Assembly (NCBI RefSeq): GCF_009733595.1
Contig: NZ_WOFH01000014.1
Span: forward strand, 1 to 64,000
DNA from: Actinomadura litoris
Lineage (GTDB): Bacteria > Actinomycetota > Actinomycetes > Streptosporangiales > Streptosporangiaceae
DNA: 64,000 bases
Direction of reading: 5' to 3'
Program-made: the position numbers and the translations under genes
In this document: positions 7,369 to 15,001 of the stretch, in pieces
Numbering within the stretch: the stretch's first letter is position 1
How the letters are laid out: the number at the start of each line of letters is the position of its first letter
Notes under the pieces: generated by a model
What the model saw: only the letters and a program-made list of their open reading frames with translations
What the model was told of the DNA's origin: nothing
The model's database searches: none

Positions 7369-8880
7369 TCAGGACGGGCAGCTCGCCTCCAGCGACACCG
7401 GCTTGGTCTGCGAGTGCGGGCGCGAGCCGGGCTTCGTCCCGGCCTGCGAGCCGTTCCCGCCCGTCGGGGACGTGCTGGGGGACGCGGTGGACGTGCTGGA
7501 CGTGCTGGGCGAGGCGCTCGGGGACGCGCTCGGCTCGTCGGTGCTGAGCGCCTTGTCGGCCAGCTTGCGGATCAGCGTGAAGTCGGGGTTCGCGGTGCTG
7601 ATCAGCGGCGGTACGAACGGCAGGCTGTTGATCTGCGCGCCGTCCTTGACCTTGGAGGACAGCTTGACCAGCGCGGGCAGCAGCTCCTGCGGGATGTCGG
7701 TCGACAGGGTCCGCTTGGCGGCCGAGGCGAGCTTGTCGAACTTGGTCAGCACGGTCTGCGGGTCGGCCTGCTGGGCGATCGCCCGCATCAGGCACTTCTG
7801 CCGGCCCATCCGGACGTAGTCGTCGCTGTCGGTGCGGGAGCGCCCGTACCAGAGGGCCTCCTTGCCCTTCAGCTTCCGCTCGCCGGGGGCCAGCACCCCG
7901 CCCTGCTGCCCGTAGGGGATCGGCTCGGTGATCTTGACGCGGACGCCGCCCATCGCGTCGACGATGTCGGCGAACCCGAACATGTCGACCAGGATGTAGT
8001 AGTCGACGCGGATGCCGAGGATCCCGGCGATCGTGGCCTTCAGCAGCTCGGGCCCGCGGTGGTTCTTGGCGACGCCCGGGACGATGTCGGGGTGCTCCTC
8101 GGCGTACTGGTAGACCTCGTTCAGCAGCCCCGGGGTGGCCGGGCCGTCGCCGGTGAAGCCGTAGGGGAAGCGGTCGCGGGCCGGGCCGGGCGGCAGCGGG
8201 AACCGCTCCAGGTTGCGCGGCAGGCTCAGCAGCACCGTGTCGCCGGTCTTGGTGTCGACGCTGGCCACCGTCATGCTGTCGGTGCGGACGCCCTCCCGGT
8301 TCGCGGCGGCGTCGCCGCCGAGCAGCAGCACGTTGACGCGCCGCTCACCGTTCCAGGGGTCGGAGGTGTCGATGTGCCGGCCGTTCTCGCTGCCGGTGTG
8401 GAAGATGCTGGTCAGCGCGTCCCGGTAGACGTAGGTGCTGTGCGCCGACCAGGCCATCGGCACCGCCACCGCGAAGCACATGACCGCGACGGACCCGGCG
8501 CCGAGGGCGCGGGCGCTCACCGACATCCCCGCCGGCCGCAGCACCTGGTAGGAGCGGATGACCACGACGATCCACACCAGGCCGAGCACCACGAGCCCGG
8601 CGGCGATCCGCTGCAGCGCGTCCGGGCGGAAGGCCAGGTGGACGAGGTCGGAGCGGTAGACCGTGAACGCGGTGCCGACCGAGGCGGCCACGAGCAGGTA
8701 GAGCGCGAGCAGCAGCCCGCCCGAGATCCGCCGGCCGGTGGACAGGTGCGCGACCCCCCACAGCAGCGCGGAGGCGAGCGTCAGCGCCAGCGCGCGGGGC
8801 AGTCCCCGGCCCCGCGACTCGCCGCCGGCGCCCTCCGCGTCCTCCGTCGGCGGGCGCCGGCTCGCTGATCGACTCGACAT
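7369..8880 (-). CDS. LytR-CpsA-Psr (LCP) family cell-wall glycopolymer ligase
   Basis: A 503-residue membrane protein. Four hydrophobic segments lie in the first 160 residues, then an extracellular LCP domain with the conserved RRVNVLLLGGDA, RTDSMTVASVDTKTGDTVLLSLPRN and YYILVDMFGFADIVDAMGGV blocks and the YGRSRTDSDDYVRMGRQ signature. The C-terminus is a serine/threonine/proline-rich tail. LCP enzymes move teichoic-acid-like or arabinogalactan polymers from a lipid carrier to peptidoglycan. The catalytic arginines of the family are present. ATG 8880 has GGAG 5 bases upstream, and a CATAAT -10-like hexamer lies at 8926-8931. Transcribed alone; ends before the MenC-like gene. Confidence 0.92.
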   Translation of the reverse strand: MSSRSASRRPPTEDAEGAGGESRGRGLPRALALTLASALLWGVAHLSTGRRISGGLLLALYLLVAASVGTAFTVYRSDLVHLAFRPDALQRIAAGLVVLGLVWIVVVIRSYQVLRPAGMSVSARALGAGSVAVMCFAVAVPMAWSAHSTYVYRDALTSIFHTGSENGRHIDTSDPWNGERRVNVLLLGGDAAANREGVRTDSMTVASVDTKTGDTVLLSLPRNLERFPLPPGPARDRFPYGFTGDGPATPGLLNEVYQYAEEHPDIVPGVAKNHRGPELLKATIAGILGIRVDYYILVDMFGFADIVDAMGGVRVKITEPIPYGQQGGVLAPGERKLKGKEALWYGRSRTDSDDYVRMGRQKCLMRAIAQQADPQTVLTKFDKLASAAKRTLSTDIPQELLPALVKLSSKVKDGAQINSLPFVPPLISTANPDFTLIRKLADKALSTDEPSASPSASPSTSSTSTASPSTSPTGGNGSQAGTKPGSRPHSQTKPVSLEASCPS

Positions 8881-9058
8881 GTACGCTCCGATTCCCCGCC
8901 CGCGCGAACTCATCCACCGGCTCACATTATGGACGCGCGAAACCGCGCGAAGGTTGCGTGAAAGTCGACCGAATGCGAGCTTTTTCCCGCATCATGTGCA
9001 GCTCATGTTCAGAATATGCAATCCCGGACGGCGATCGGACCGCGCCCCCTCCCCAGGG

Positions 9059-9093
9059 GCGTTCGAACCGGCCGCCGGGAGCGTTCGAACCGG
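9059..9093. repeat. Two direct copies of a GTTCGAAC palindrome
   Basis: GCGTTCGAACCGG occurs at 9059-9071 and again at 9081-9093, exactly 22 bases apart (about two helix turns). Each contains the 8-bp palindrome GTTCGAAC. They lie between the guaB1 3' end and the LCP promoter, about 180-210 bases upstream of the LCP start, and could be binding sites for a dimeric regulator. Confidence 0.5.
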
Positions 9094-9117
9094 ACACGGC
9101 GGCGGCCGGGGGACGGA

Positions 9118-10554
9118 TCACCAGCTCGTGTCCAGCGGCATTCCCTCGGCGTAGCCGGAGGAGCTCTGGATCCCGACCGTCGCCCGCTCGTGGAACTCCT
9201 CCAGCGTCCGCGCGCCCGCGTAGGTGCACGAGCTGCGCAGCCCCGCGACGATCGAGTCGATCAGGTCCTCCACGCCGGGGCGCCGGGGGTCGAGGAACAT
9301 GCGGGAGGTGGAGATCCCCTCCTCGAACAGCGCCTTGCGGGCCCGGTCGAAGGGGGAGTCCTCGGCCGTGCGCAGCCGGACGGCGCGCGCCGAGGCCATG
9401 CCGAAGCTCTCCTTGTAGAGCCGCCCGTCGGCGGCCCGCTGCAGGTCGCCGGGCGACTCGTAGGTGCCGGCGAACCAGGAGCCGACCATCACGTTCGCCG
9501 CGCCCGCCGCCAGCGCCAGCGCGACGTCGCGCGGGTGCCGGACGCCCCCGTCGGCCCACACGTGCCGGCCGAGGCGGCGGGCCTCGGCGGCGCACTCCAG
9601 CACCGCGGAGAACTGGGGGCGGCCGACCCCGGTCATCATCCGGGTCGTGCACATGGCGCCGGGGCCCACGCCGACCTTGACGATGTCGGCGCCCGCCTCG
9701 ATCAGGTCGCGGGTGCCCTCGGCGGTCACCACGTTCCCGGCGACCACCGGGACGGCCGGGTCCAGGGCGCGGACGGCGGCCAGCGCGCCGGTCATCTTCT
9801 CCTGGTGGCCGTGCGCGGTGTCGACGACGAGCAGGTCGACGCCCGCCTCCAGCAGCGCCGCCGCCTTGCCCGCGACGTCGCCGTTCACCCCGACCGCCGC
9901 GCCGACCCGGAGCCTGCCCGCGCCGTCCACGGCGGGCTTGTAGAGCGTGGCGCGCAGCGCGCCCGTCCGGGTGAGGACGCCGGTGAGCCGCCCGGCCGCG
10001 TCCACGACGGGGGCGAGCCGGTGGCCGCGCCCGTGCAGCCGGTCGAACGCCTCGCGGGGGTCGACGCCCGCCGGGAGCGTGACGAGGTCGCGCGACATGA
10101 TGTCGCGGAGCTGGGAGAACCGGTCCACGCCCGCGCAGTCGGCCTCGGTGACCACGCCCACGGGGCGGTCGTCCTCGACCACGATCACGGCGTTGTGGGC
10201 GCGCTTGCCGAGCAGCGCCAGCGCGTCCCCGGCGGTGCGGGCGGGGCCGAGCCGGATCGCGGTGTCGACGATCAGGTCGCGGCCCTTCACCCAGCCGACG
10301 ACCTCCGCGACCACCTCGCTCGGGATGTCCTGCGGGAGCACCGCGAGGCCGCCGCGCCGGGCGACGGTCTCGGCCATCCGGCGGCCGGACACGGCCGTCA
10401 TGTTCGCCACCACCAGCGGGACGGTCGTGCCGCTGCCGTCGACGGTCGACAGGTCCACCTCCAGGCGCGACCCGACCGCCGAGCGGCGCGGGACCATGAA
10501 GACGTCGTTGTAGGTGAGGTCGTGGGTTGAAGCCTCAACATTCAGCAGGCGCAC
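9118..10554 (-). CDS. guaB1: GuaB1-family IMPDH/GMP reductase with CBS domains
   Basis: A 478-residue cytoplasmic enzyme of the IMPDH/GMP-reductase family. The catalytic loop is GPGAMCTTRMMTGVG with the active-site cysteine, and the phosphate-binding loops (WADGGVRHPRD, MVGSWFAGT) are present. Two CBS motifs are inserted at about residues 95-210, as in IMPDH. Length and N-terminus (LTYNDVF) match the actinobacterial GuaB1 group; a mycobacterial member has been shown to be a GMP reductase, so purine salvage from GMP to IMP is the best inference. GTG 10554 is chosen by the family N-terminus. It is a single gene. Confidence 0.9.
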   Translation of the reverse strand: MRLLNVEASTHDLTYNDVFMVPRRSAVGSRLEVDLSTVDGSGTTVPLVVANMTAVSGRRMAETVARRGGLAVLPQDIPSEVVAEVVGWVKGRDLIVDTAIRLGPARTAGDALALLGKRAHNAVIVVEDDRPVGVVTEADCAGVDRFSQLRDIMSRDLVTLPAGVDPREAFDRLHGRGHRLAPVVDAAGRLTGVLTRTGALRATLYKPAVDGAGRLRVGAAVGVNGDVAGKAAALLEAGVDLLVVDTAHGHQEKMTGALAAVRALDPAVPVVAGNVVTAEGTRDLIEAGADIVKVGVGPGAMCTTRMMTGVGRPQFSAVLECAAEARRLGRHVWADGGVRHPRDVALALAAGAANVMVGSWFAGTYESPGDLQRAADGRLYKESFGMASARAVRLRTAEDSPFDRARKALFEEGISTSRMFLDPRRPGVEDLIDSIVAGLRSSCTYAGARTLEEFHERATVGIQSSSGYAEGMPLDTSW

Positions 10555-10816
10555 GCTGACTACACACCAATCGCGGATCAAAGTGGCTGGGCCACCGTAC
10601 ATTGTGATCCATACCCGAGGATGCTCCGCACAAGCCCGGGCGCGACCCCTCCCTCACCCCCGCGAAAGGCCGCCTGATCTGCGGCGATGACGCTCCGTCC
10701 GGGGCAGGGGCCCCGGCCCGCCGGGGCGGCGCGCTCCAGGGCCTCCGGCCGGGGGCGATCGAGACAGAACATGCGGAGAAGGAAAACAGTGCAACGTGAG
10801 GCTTAGCTCTCTGTAA

Positions 10817-10836
10817 AGTTACCTCTTGACGTAACT
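10817..10836 (+). promoter_or_regulatory. Inverted repeat over a possible -35 element
   Basis: AGTTAC and GTAACT arms (6 bp, perfect) are separated by 8 bases, and the spacer carries TTGAC, a good -35 on the plus strand. A regulator-controlled promoter is possible, but no gene starts within 400 bases except the weak frame at 10926. Confidence 0.35.
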
Positions 10837-11169
10837 GCGCCCCCGATGCACTTTTCTTACATGTGCCTCACGCGAACGGCCGACCCGCCGTAGGGGGCGT
10901 GACATCAGAACACCGGGAGAAGCGCATGCAGGCCACGCACTTGGACCCGGTCGGCCGCGTTCGTTCGCGCCGCGGGCCGCCCGCCCCGCGAGGCGATCCC
11001 CTGAGTGATCACCGCCACCCCGCACGCCCGCCGCCCGGCGCCCCCGCGCCGGGCCCCCGGCGCGGGCACGGCAGCGTTGCGCTGCCGCATGGGCTCGTCC
11101 GGCGCCGAATTCGTCGCCTCCGCGACCGGAGACCGACGCTTCGACGGCGGCCGGGCATGGCGAACACGA

Positions 11170-11218
11170 GCAAGATCAATATTTGACGTCAGACCGTCCT
11201 GAAATGGAATGATCTTGC
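11170..11218 (+). promoter_or_regulatory. Inverted repeat around the Lrp-gene promoter
   Basis: GCAAGATCA (11170-11178) and TGATCTTGC (11210-11218) are perfect 9-bp inverted arms whose centres are 40 bases apart. They flank TTGACG (11183-11188), a likely -35. This is the arrangement expected for autoregulation by the Lrp/AsnC-type protein encoded 44 bases downstream; binding is inferred. Confidence 0.5.
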
Positions 11219-11261
11219 AGTTGCTGGCAAAACGATTCAACTCATGTCGAGGAGGACAGCC

Positions 11262-12173
11262 GTGCTGGATGCGGTCGACGCCGTGCTCGTCCGCGAGCTC
11301 CAGCGGGATGGCAGGGCGACGTTCCAGGCGCTCGCCGACCGCGTCGGGCTTTCCCGCACGGCCGTGCGGGCACGGGTGCAGAACCTTCTCGAAACCGAGG
11401 TCGTCCGCGTCGTCGGCATCGTGCACGCCGCCGTCGTCGGCGCGGAGGCGATCGGGCACGTCTCGGTCACCGTGGACGGCTCGGCCCGGGAGGTGGCCGC
11501 GGCCGTCTCCGGGCAGCCGGCCGTCAGCTTCACCGCGCTGACCGCGGGCCCCTACGACCTGGTCGCGCAGGTGCGCACCCGCGACGACGCCGCGCTCGCG
11601 GCCGAGGTGGACCACATCCGGTCCGTCCCCGGCGTGCGCGCGGCCGAGGTGTTCCGCTCGATCTCCACCGTGCGCGACACGCACGCGGTCGTCCGCGAGC
11701 TCGGCGAGGTCACCCTCGACGACATCGACTGGCGGCTCCTGCAGGAGCTGCAGCGCGACGGCCGCGCCCCCTACACCCGGCTCGCGCACATCATCGGGCT
11801 GTCCCAGGCCGCCACCCGGGCGCGGGTGGTCAGGCTGATGCGCACCGGCGTCATCCAGGTCACCGGGCTCGCCGACCCGCTCGCGCTCGGCGCCGCCGAG
11901 CTCGGCGGGTTCGGGCTGGTGGTGACCGGCGCGCTGCGCAAGGTCGCCGAGGCCGTGGCCGCCCAGGAGGGCGTCCGCTACCTCGCGACCGGGTTCGGCC
12001 GCTACGACATCGTCGGGCAGGCCGAGGCGTCGTCCCGGGCGGAGATCGTCGCGGTGCTGGACGCCATCCGGGCCGTGCCGGGCGTGACGGTCCGCGAGTC
12101 GTGGCACCACCTGGACGTGGTGAAGGAGTCCTACGCCGTGGAACTCCCCGAAAGACCCCTCAACGGCGCGTGA
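11262..12173 (+). CDS. Double-module Lrp/AsnC-family transcriptional regulator
   Basis: A 303-residue protein made of two Lrp/AsnC units in tandem. HTH 1 is at about residues 3-50 (RELQRDGRATFQALADRVGLSRTAV), RAM-like sensor 1 at 55-140, HTH 2 at 150-200 (LLQELQRDGRAPYTRLAHIIGLS) and sensor 2 at 205-295. Such fused regulators occur in actinomycetes and usually respond to amino acids. GTG 11262 is chosen because GAGGAGG sits 6 bases upstream; an in-frame ATG at 11244 has no ribosome site. It is a single gene ended by a hairpin. Its targets besides itself are unknown. Confidence 0.9.
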   Translation: MLDAVDAVLVRELQRDGRATFQALADRVGLSRTAVRARVQNLLETEVVRVVGIVHAAVVGAEAIGHVSVTVDGSAREVAAAVSGQPAVSFTALTAGPYDLVAQVRTRDDAALAAEVDHIRSVPGVRAAEVFRSISTVRDTHAVVRELGEVTLDDIDWRLLQELQRDGRAPYTRLAHIIGLSQAATRARVVRLMRTGVIQVTGLADPLALGAAELGGFGLVVTGALRKVAEAVAAQEGVRYLATGFGRYDIVGQAEASSRAEIVAVLDAIRAVPGVTVRESWHHLDVVKESYAVELPERPLNGA

Positions 12174-12185
12174 GAAAGGGCGCCT

Positions 12186-12209
12186 CGGCCACGGCGTCGA
12201 CCGTGGCCG
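12186..12209 (+). terminator. Hairpin terminator after the Lrp regulator
   Basis: CGGCCACGG pairs perfectly with CCGTGGCCG around a 6-base loop, directly after the stop of the regulator and between convergent genes. There is no T-tract, as is common in this GC range. Confidence 0.5.
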
Positions 12210-12280
12210 GGGCACCGGCCGCCCCGCCCCCGCAGGGCGCGGCGCGCGGGTTCGTCCGCTGTGGCCTGGGCCGCCACTGG

Positions 12281-13879
12281 TCAGTCGCGGTTCAGCGCCA
12301 CCTCCTCCAGGTCCAGCTCGTGCAGGACGCGGTTCAGCACCTCGTCGTCGATGCGGCGCTCGTCGCGCATCCGCACGAACACCTGCCGCTCGGCCGCGAG
12401 CATCTCGCGCCGCAGCCGCCGGTAGGTCGCCGTCGGGACCTCCTCGCCCGCCGGGCCCGTCCCGCCGCCGAGCCGCTCCCAGGCCCGCAGCTGCCGGTGC
12501 TCGGCGAGCTGCCGCAGCCGCTCCACGACCGCCGCGTCCAGCTCCTCCTCGGCGTCCAGCTCCTCCAGCCGGTCCAGCGACGCCTTCGCGGCGGCGTGCT
12601 GGGCGCCCGCCTCCGCGACCGTGTCGGCGTAGCGCTCCCGGGCGCTGCCGACCCGCAGCACCCGGATCAGCGCCGGGAACGTCAGGCCCTGCACCAGCAG
12701 CGTCCCGAGGACGGTCGTGAACGTGAAGAACAGGATCAGGTCGCGGCCGGGGAACGGATCGCCGTCGGAGGTCGCGAACGGGATCGCGAACGCCGCCGCC
12801 AGCGACACCACGCCCCGCATGCCCGCCCACGACACCACGACCCGGTCGCGCCAGCCGACCTCGCCCTCCCGCTCCCGGACCCGCCGCGACAGCAGCCGCG
12901 GGACGGCCGACGCCGGGAAGATCCACACGAACCGGGCCGCGACCGTCACCGCGAAGATCGCCGACGCCCAGCCCAGCAGCTCCGGCCACCCGTGCCCCGA
13001 CAGCCCGTCGATCACCGGCGGCAGCTGGAGCCCGATCAGCAGGAACACCACGGTCTCCAGGACGAAGACCATGACCTTCCAGAACGAGTGCCCGATCAGC
13101 CGCGTCACCGCCGGCGAGTCGGTGAAGCGGTGCCCGAGGTACAGCCCGCTGACCACCACCGCGATCACCCCGGACGCGTGCACGGTCTCGGCGAGCAGGT
13201 ACGCCGCGAACGGCGCGACCAGCGCCACCCCGTTCTCCACGAGCGGGTCGTCCAGCCGCGTGCGCAGCCAGTGCAGCGGCGGCCCGAGCAGCAGCCCCAC
13301 CGCCGCCCCGGCCACCGCCGCGAACAGGAACCGCCACACCCCGTCGGCGAGCGTGAAGCCCGCGCCCGTCGCCGCGACGACCGCGACCCGGAACGCCGTC
13401 AGCGCGGTCGCGTCGTTGAACAGGCTCTCCCCGACCAGCACGGTCACGCTGCGGCGCGGCAGCCCGAGCCGCTGCGCGATGCTCACCGCCGCCACCGCGT
13501 CCGGCGGCGCCACGATCGCGCCGAGCACGAACGCCGCCGACAGCGGCAGGCCCGGCACCAGCAGGTGCGCCGCGTACCCGACCGCGAACGTGGTGAACAG
13601 CACCAGCCCGACCGACAGCAGCGTGATCGACCTGACGTTCTCCCGCAGGTTGTAGAACGAGCTCTGCCAGGCCGCCGAGAACAGCAGCGGCGGCAGGAAG
13701 ACGTACAGCACGAACTCCGGGTCGAGCTCGAACTCCGGCACGCCCGGCACGAACGTCACCAGCAGGCCCGCGATCACCAGCACCAGCGGTGCCGACAGGC
13801 CCAGCCGCCGGGCCCCGGCGGCCACCATCAGCGCGCTGACCGGAATCGCCAGCAGCCACAGCGCATGCGTCGTCTCCAC
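12281..13879 (-). CDS. CPA1-family Na+/H+ antiporter (NhaP-like)
   Basis: A 532-residue membrane antiporter with about 12 hydrophobic segments in residues 1-400. Conserved ion-site segments are present: GAIVAPPDAVAAVS, GESLFNDATAL and the late WAGMRGVVSLAAA motif of the CPA1 group. A charged helical cytoplasmic tail of about 130 residues follows. It exchanges Na+ or K+ for H+ at the cell membrane. The GTG at 13879 starts just before the first membrane helix. A second antiporter of the same class lies 6 kb away on the other strand (19982-21547), so the region carries two. Single gene. Confidence 0.9.
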   Translation of the reverse strand: METTHALWLLAIPVSALMVAAGARRLGLSAPLVLVIAGLLVTFVPGVPEFELDPEFVLYVFLPPLLFSAAWQSSFYNLRENVRSITLLSVGLVLFTTFAVGYAAHLLVPGLPLSAAFVLGAIVAPPDAVAAVSIAQRLGLPRRSVTVLVGESLFNDATALTAFRVAVVAATGAGFTLADGVWRFLFAAVAGAAVGLLLGPPLHWLRTRLDDPLVENGVALVAPFAAYLLAETVHASGVIAVVVSGLYLGHRFTDSPAVTRLIGHSFWKVMVFVLETVVFLLIGLQLPPVIDGLSGHGWPELLGWASAIFAVTVAARFVWIFPASAVPRLLSRRVREREGEVGWRDRVVVSWAGMRGVVSLAAAFAIPFATSDGDPFPGRDLILFFTFTTVLGTLLVQGLTFPALIRVLRVGSARERYADTVAEAGAQHAAAKASLDRLEELDAEEELDAAVVERLRQLAEHRQLRAWERLGGGTGPAGEEVPTATYRRLRREMLAAERQVFVRMRDERRIDDEVLNRVLHELDLEEVALNRD

Positions 13880-13929
13880 CGGCAGATGATCCCACGAGGC
13901 GGCCCCCGCGGCACCCGCCGCCCGGCGCG

Positions 13930-14805
13930 TCAGTGCTGGTCGCGGGACGTGCCCTTGGCGAAGGCGAGGAAGTCGCGCGCCGCCGGGGGGAGCTGCCGGT
14001 GCGCGTGGACCAGCCCGATCATGCGGGTGATCGGCGGCATGAACGAGCGGACGGTGACGCCCTCGGTGTCGTCGAGCTGGTTGCGGTACCACAGCAGCGA
14101 GCCCAGCCCGGCGCGCACCCAGCCGAGCCAGGCGCCGCGCTCGTCGGACTCCACCGCGGCGACCGGCGTCGCGCCGATCCGGCGCAGCATCGCGTCGATC
14201 TCGGCGCGCCGGGCGCTGCCCCTGGCGGGCAGGACGAGCCGCATCCCGTCCAGCGCGGTCAGCGGCACCGGCTCGCGCACCTTCAGCGCGGGCGGCGAGA
14301 TCAGCACCACCTCCCGCTGCTCGAACGGGTGGGCCGCCATGTCGCCGGGCACCGGCAGGTCGGCGAGCGCCAGGTCGGCGCGGCCCGCCCGGACCGCCGC
14401 CGCGACCTGGTCGCGGTCCTCGCAGCGCACCACCCGGATCCGGACGGCCGGCTGGTCGCGGGCGAAGCGGGGGATGAGCCGCCCGGTCAGCTCCGGCTCC
14501 AGGGACGCGGTGGTCGCCACCCGCAGCTCGGCGCCCGGACGGCCGTTGGCCTTGGTGACCGCCATGCCCTCGATCGCGTCGACCGCCTCCAGCGCGACCC
14601 GCGCCTGCCGCACGACGCGCTCGCCGACGGCGGTGAGCACGACGCCGCGTCCCGAGCGCGCGAACAGCTCCACCCCGAGTTCGCGCTCCAGTTCGCGGAC
14701 GGCCCGCGACAGCGCGGGCTGGGCGACATAGAGAGCCTGGGCCGCCGACGTCATCGTGCCGTGGTCGGCGGTCGCCACGACGTAGCGCAGCTGCCGCAGA
14801 TTCAT
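13930..14805 (-). CDS. LysR-family transcriptional regulator
   Basis: A 291-residue protein with the N-terminal LysR winged HTH (MNLRQLRYVVATADHGTM, then AQPALSRAVRELERELG) and a periplasmic-binding-protein-like effector domain from about residue 90. ATG 14805 gives the standard LysR N-terminus. It ends 51 bases before the start of the antiporter gene in the same direction, so the two might be cotranscribed. Effector and targets are unknown. Confidence 0.9.
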   Translation of the reverse strand: MNLRQLRYVVATADHGTMTSAAQALYVAQPALSRAVRELERELGVELFARSGRGVVLTAVGERVVRQARVALEAVDAIEGMAVTKANGRPGAELRVATTASLEPELTGRLIPRFARDQPAVRIRVVRCEDRDQVAAAVRAGRADLALADLPVPGDMAAHPFEQREVVLISPPALKVREPVPLTALDGMRLVLPARGSARRAEIDAMLRRIGATPVAAVESDERGAWLGWVRAGLGSLLWYRNQLDDTEGVTVRSFMPPITRMIGLVHAHRQLPPAARDFLAFAKGTSRDQH

Positions 14806-14911
14806 GCCCTGACCGTATGCCAACCGGCCGACCCGGTCCTGGACATAGCCGGATTAGGACTGTGTTTGTTGAAGTCCCGGCCCGCGGCCGCTCGCCTGGC
14901 GGCCCACGGCC

Positions 14912-14988
14912 GTGACCGTGCCTTCGGGCGCGGCATCGCTTCGCGACCTTCCCGGTGGGGGCCGCCTCCGGCGTCGCCCCACCGGTCG
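14912..14988 (+). repeat. Dispersed GC-rich repeat, copy 1
   Basis: About 77 bases that recur in inverted orientation at 19052-19132, with only a few substitutions and two small gaps. It contains CGGCATCGCTTCGCGA and a GGTGGGGG/CCCCACC pair able to form a hairpin. This copy lies just past the stop codon of the MFS gene (minus strand), where the hairpin could act as a terminator. Confidence 0.75.
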
Positions 14989-15001
14989 CCCCGCCGCTCG
15001 G

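Larger units (their letters stand above)
10555..11261. other. Intergenic region without a convincing gene
   Basis: Between guaB1 and the Lrp regulator. It contains an 8-bp inverted pair CGTGAGGC (10795-10802) and GCCTCACG (10865-10872), the palindrome at 10817-10836 and the Lrp-type repeat at 11170-11218. A short reading frame from ATG 10926 (87 codons, preceded by GGGAGAAG) has biased arginine/proline content like an out-of-frame translation and no recognisable domain; I do not call it a gene. Confidence 0.5.

Noticed and set aside
10926..11186. Short plus-strand frame with a purine-rich upstream sequence
   Set aside because: Arg/Pro-rich composition typical of out-of-frame translation; no similarity recognised.
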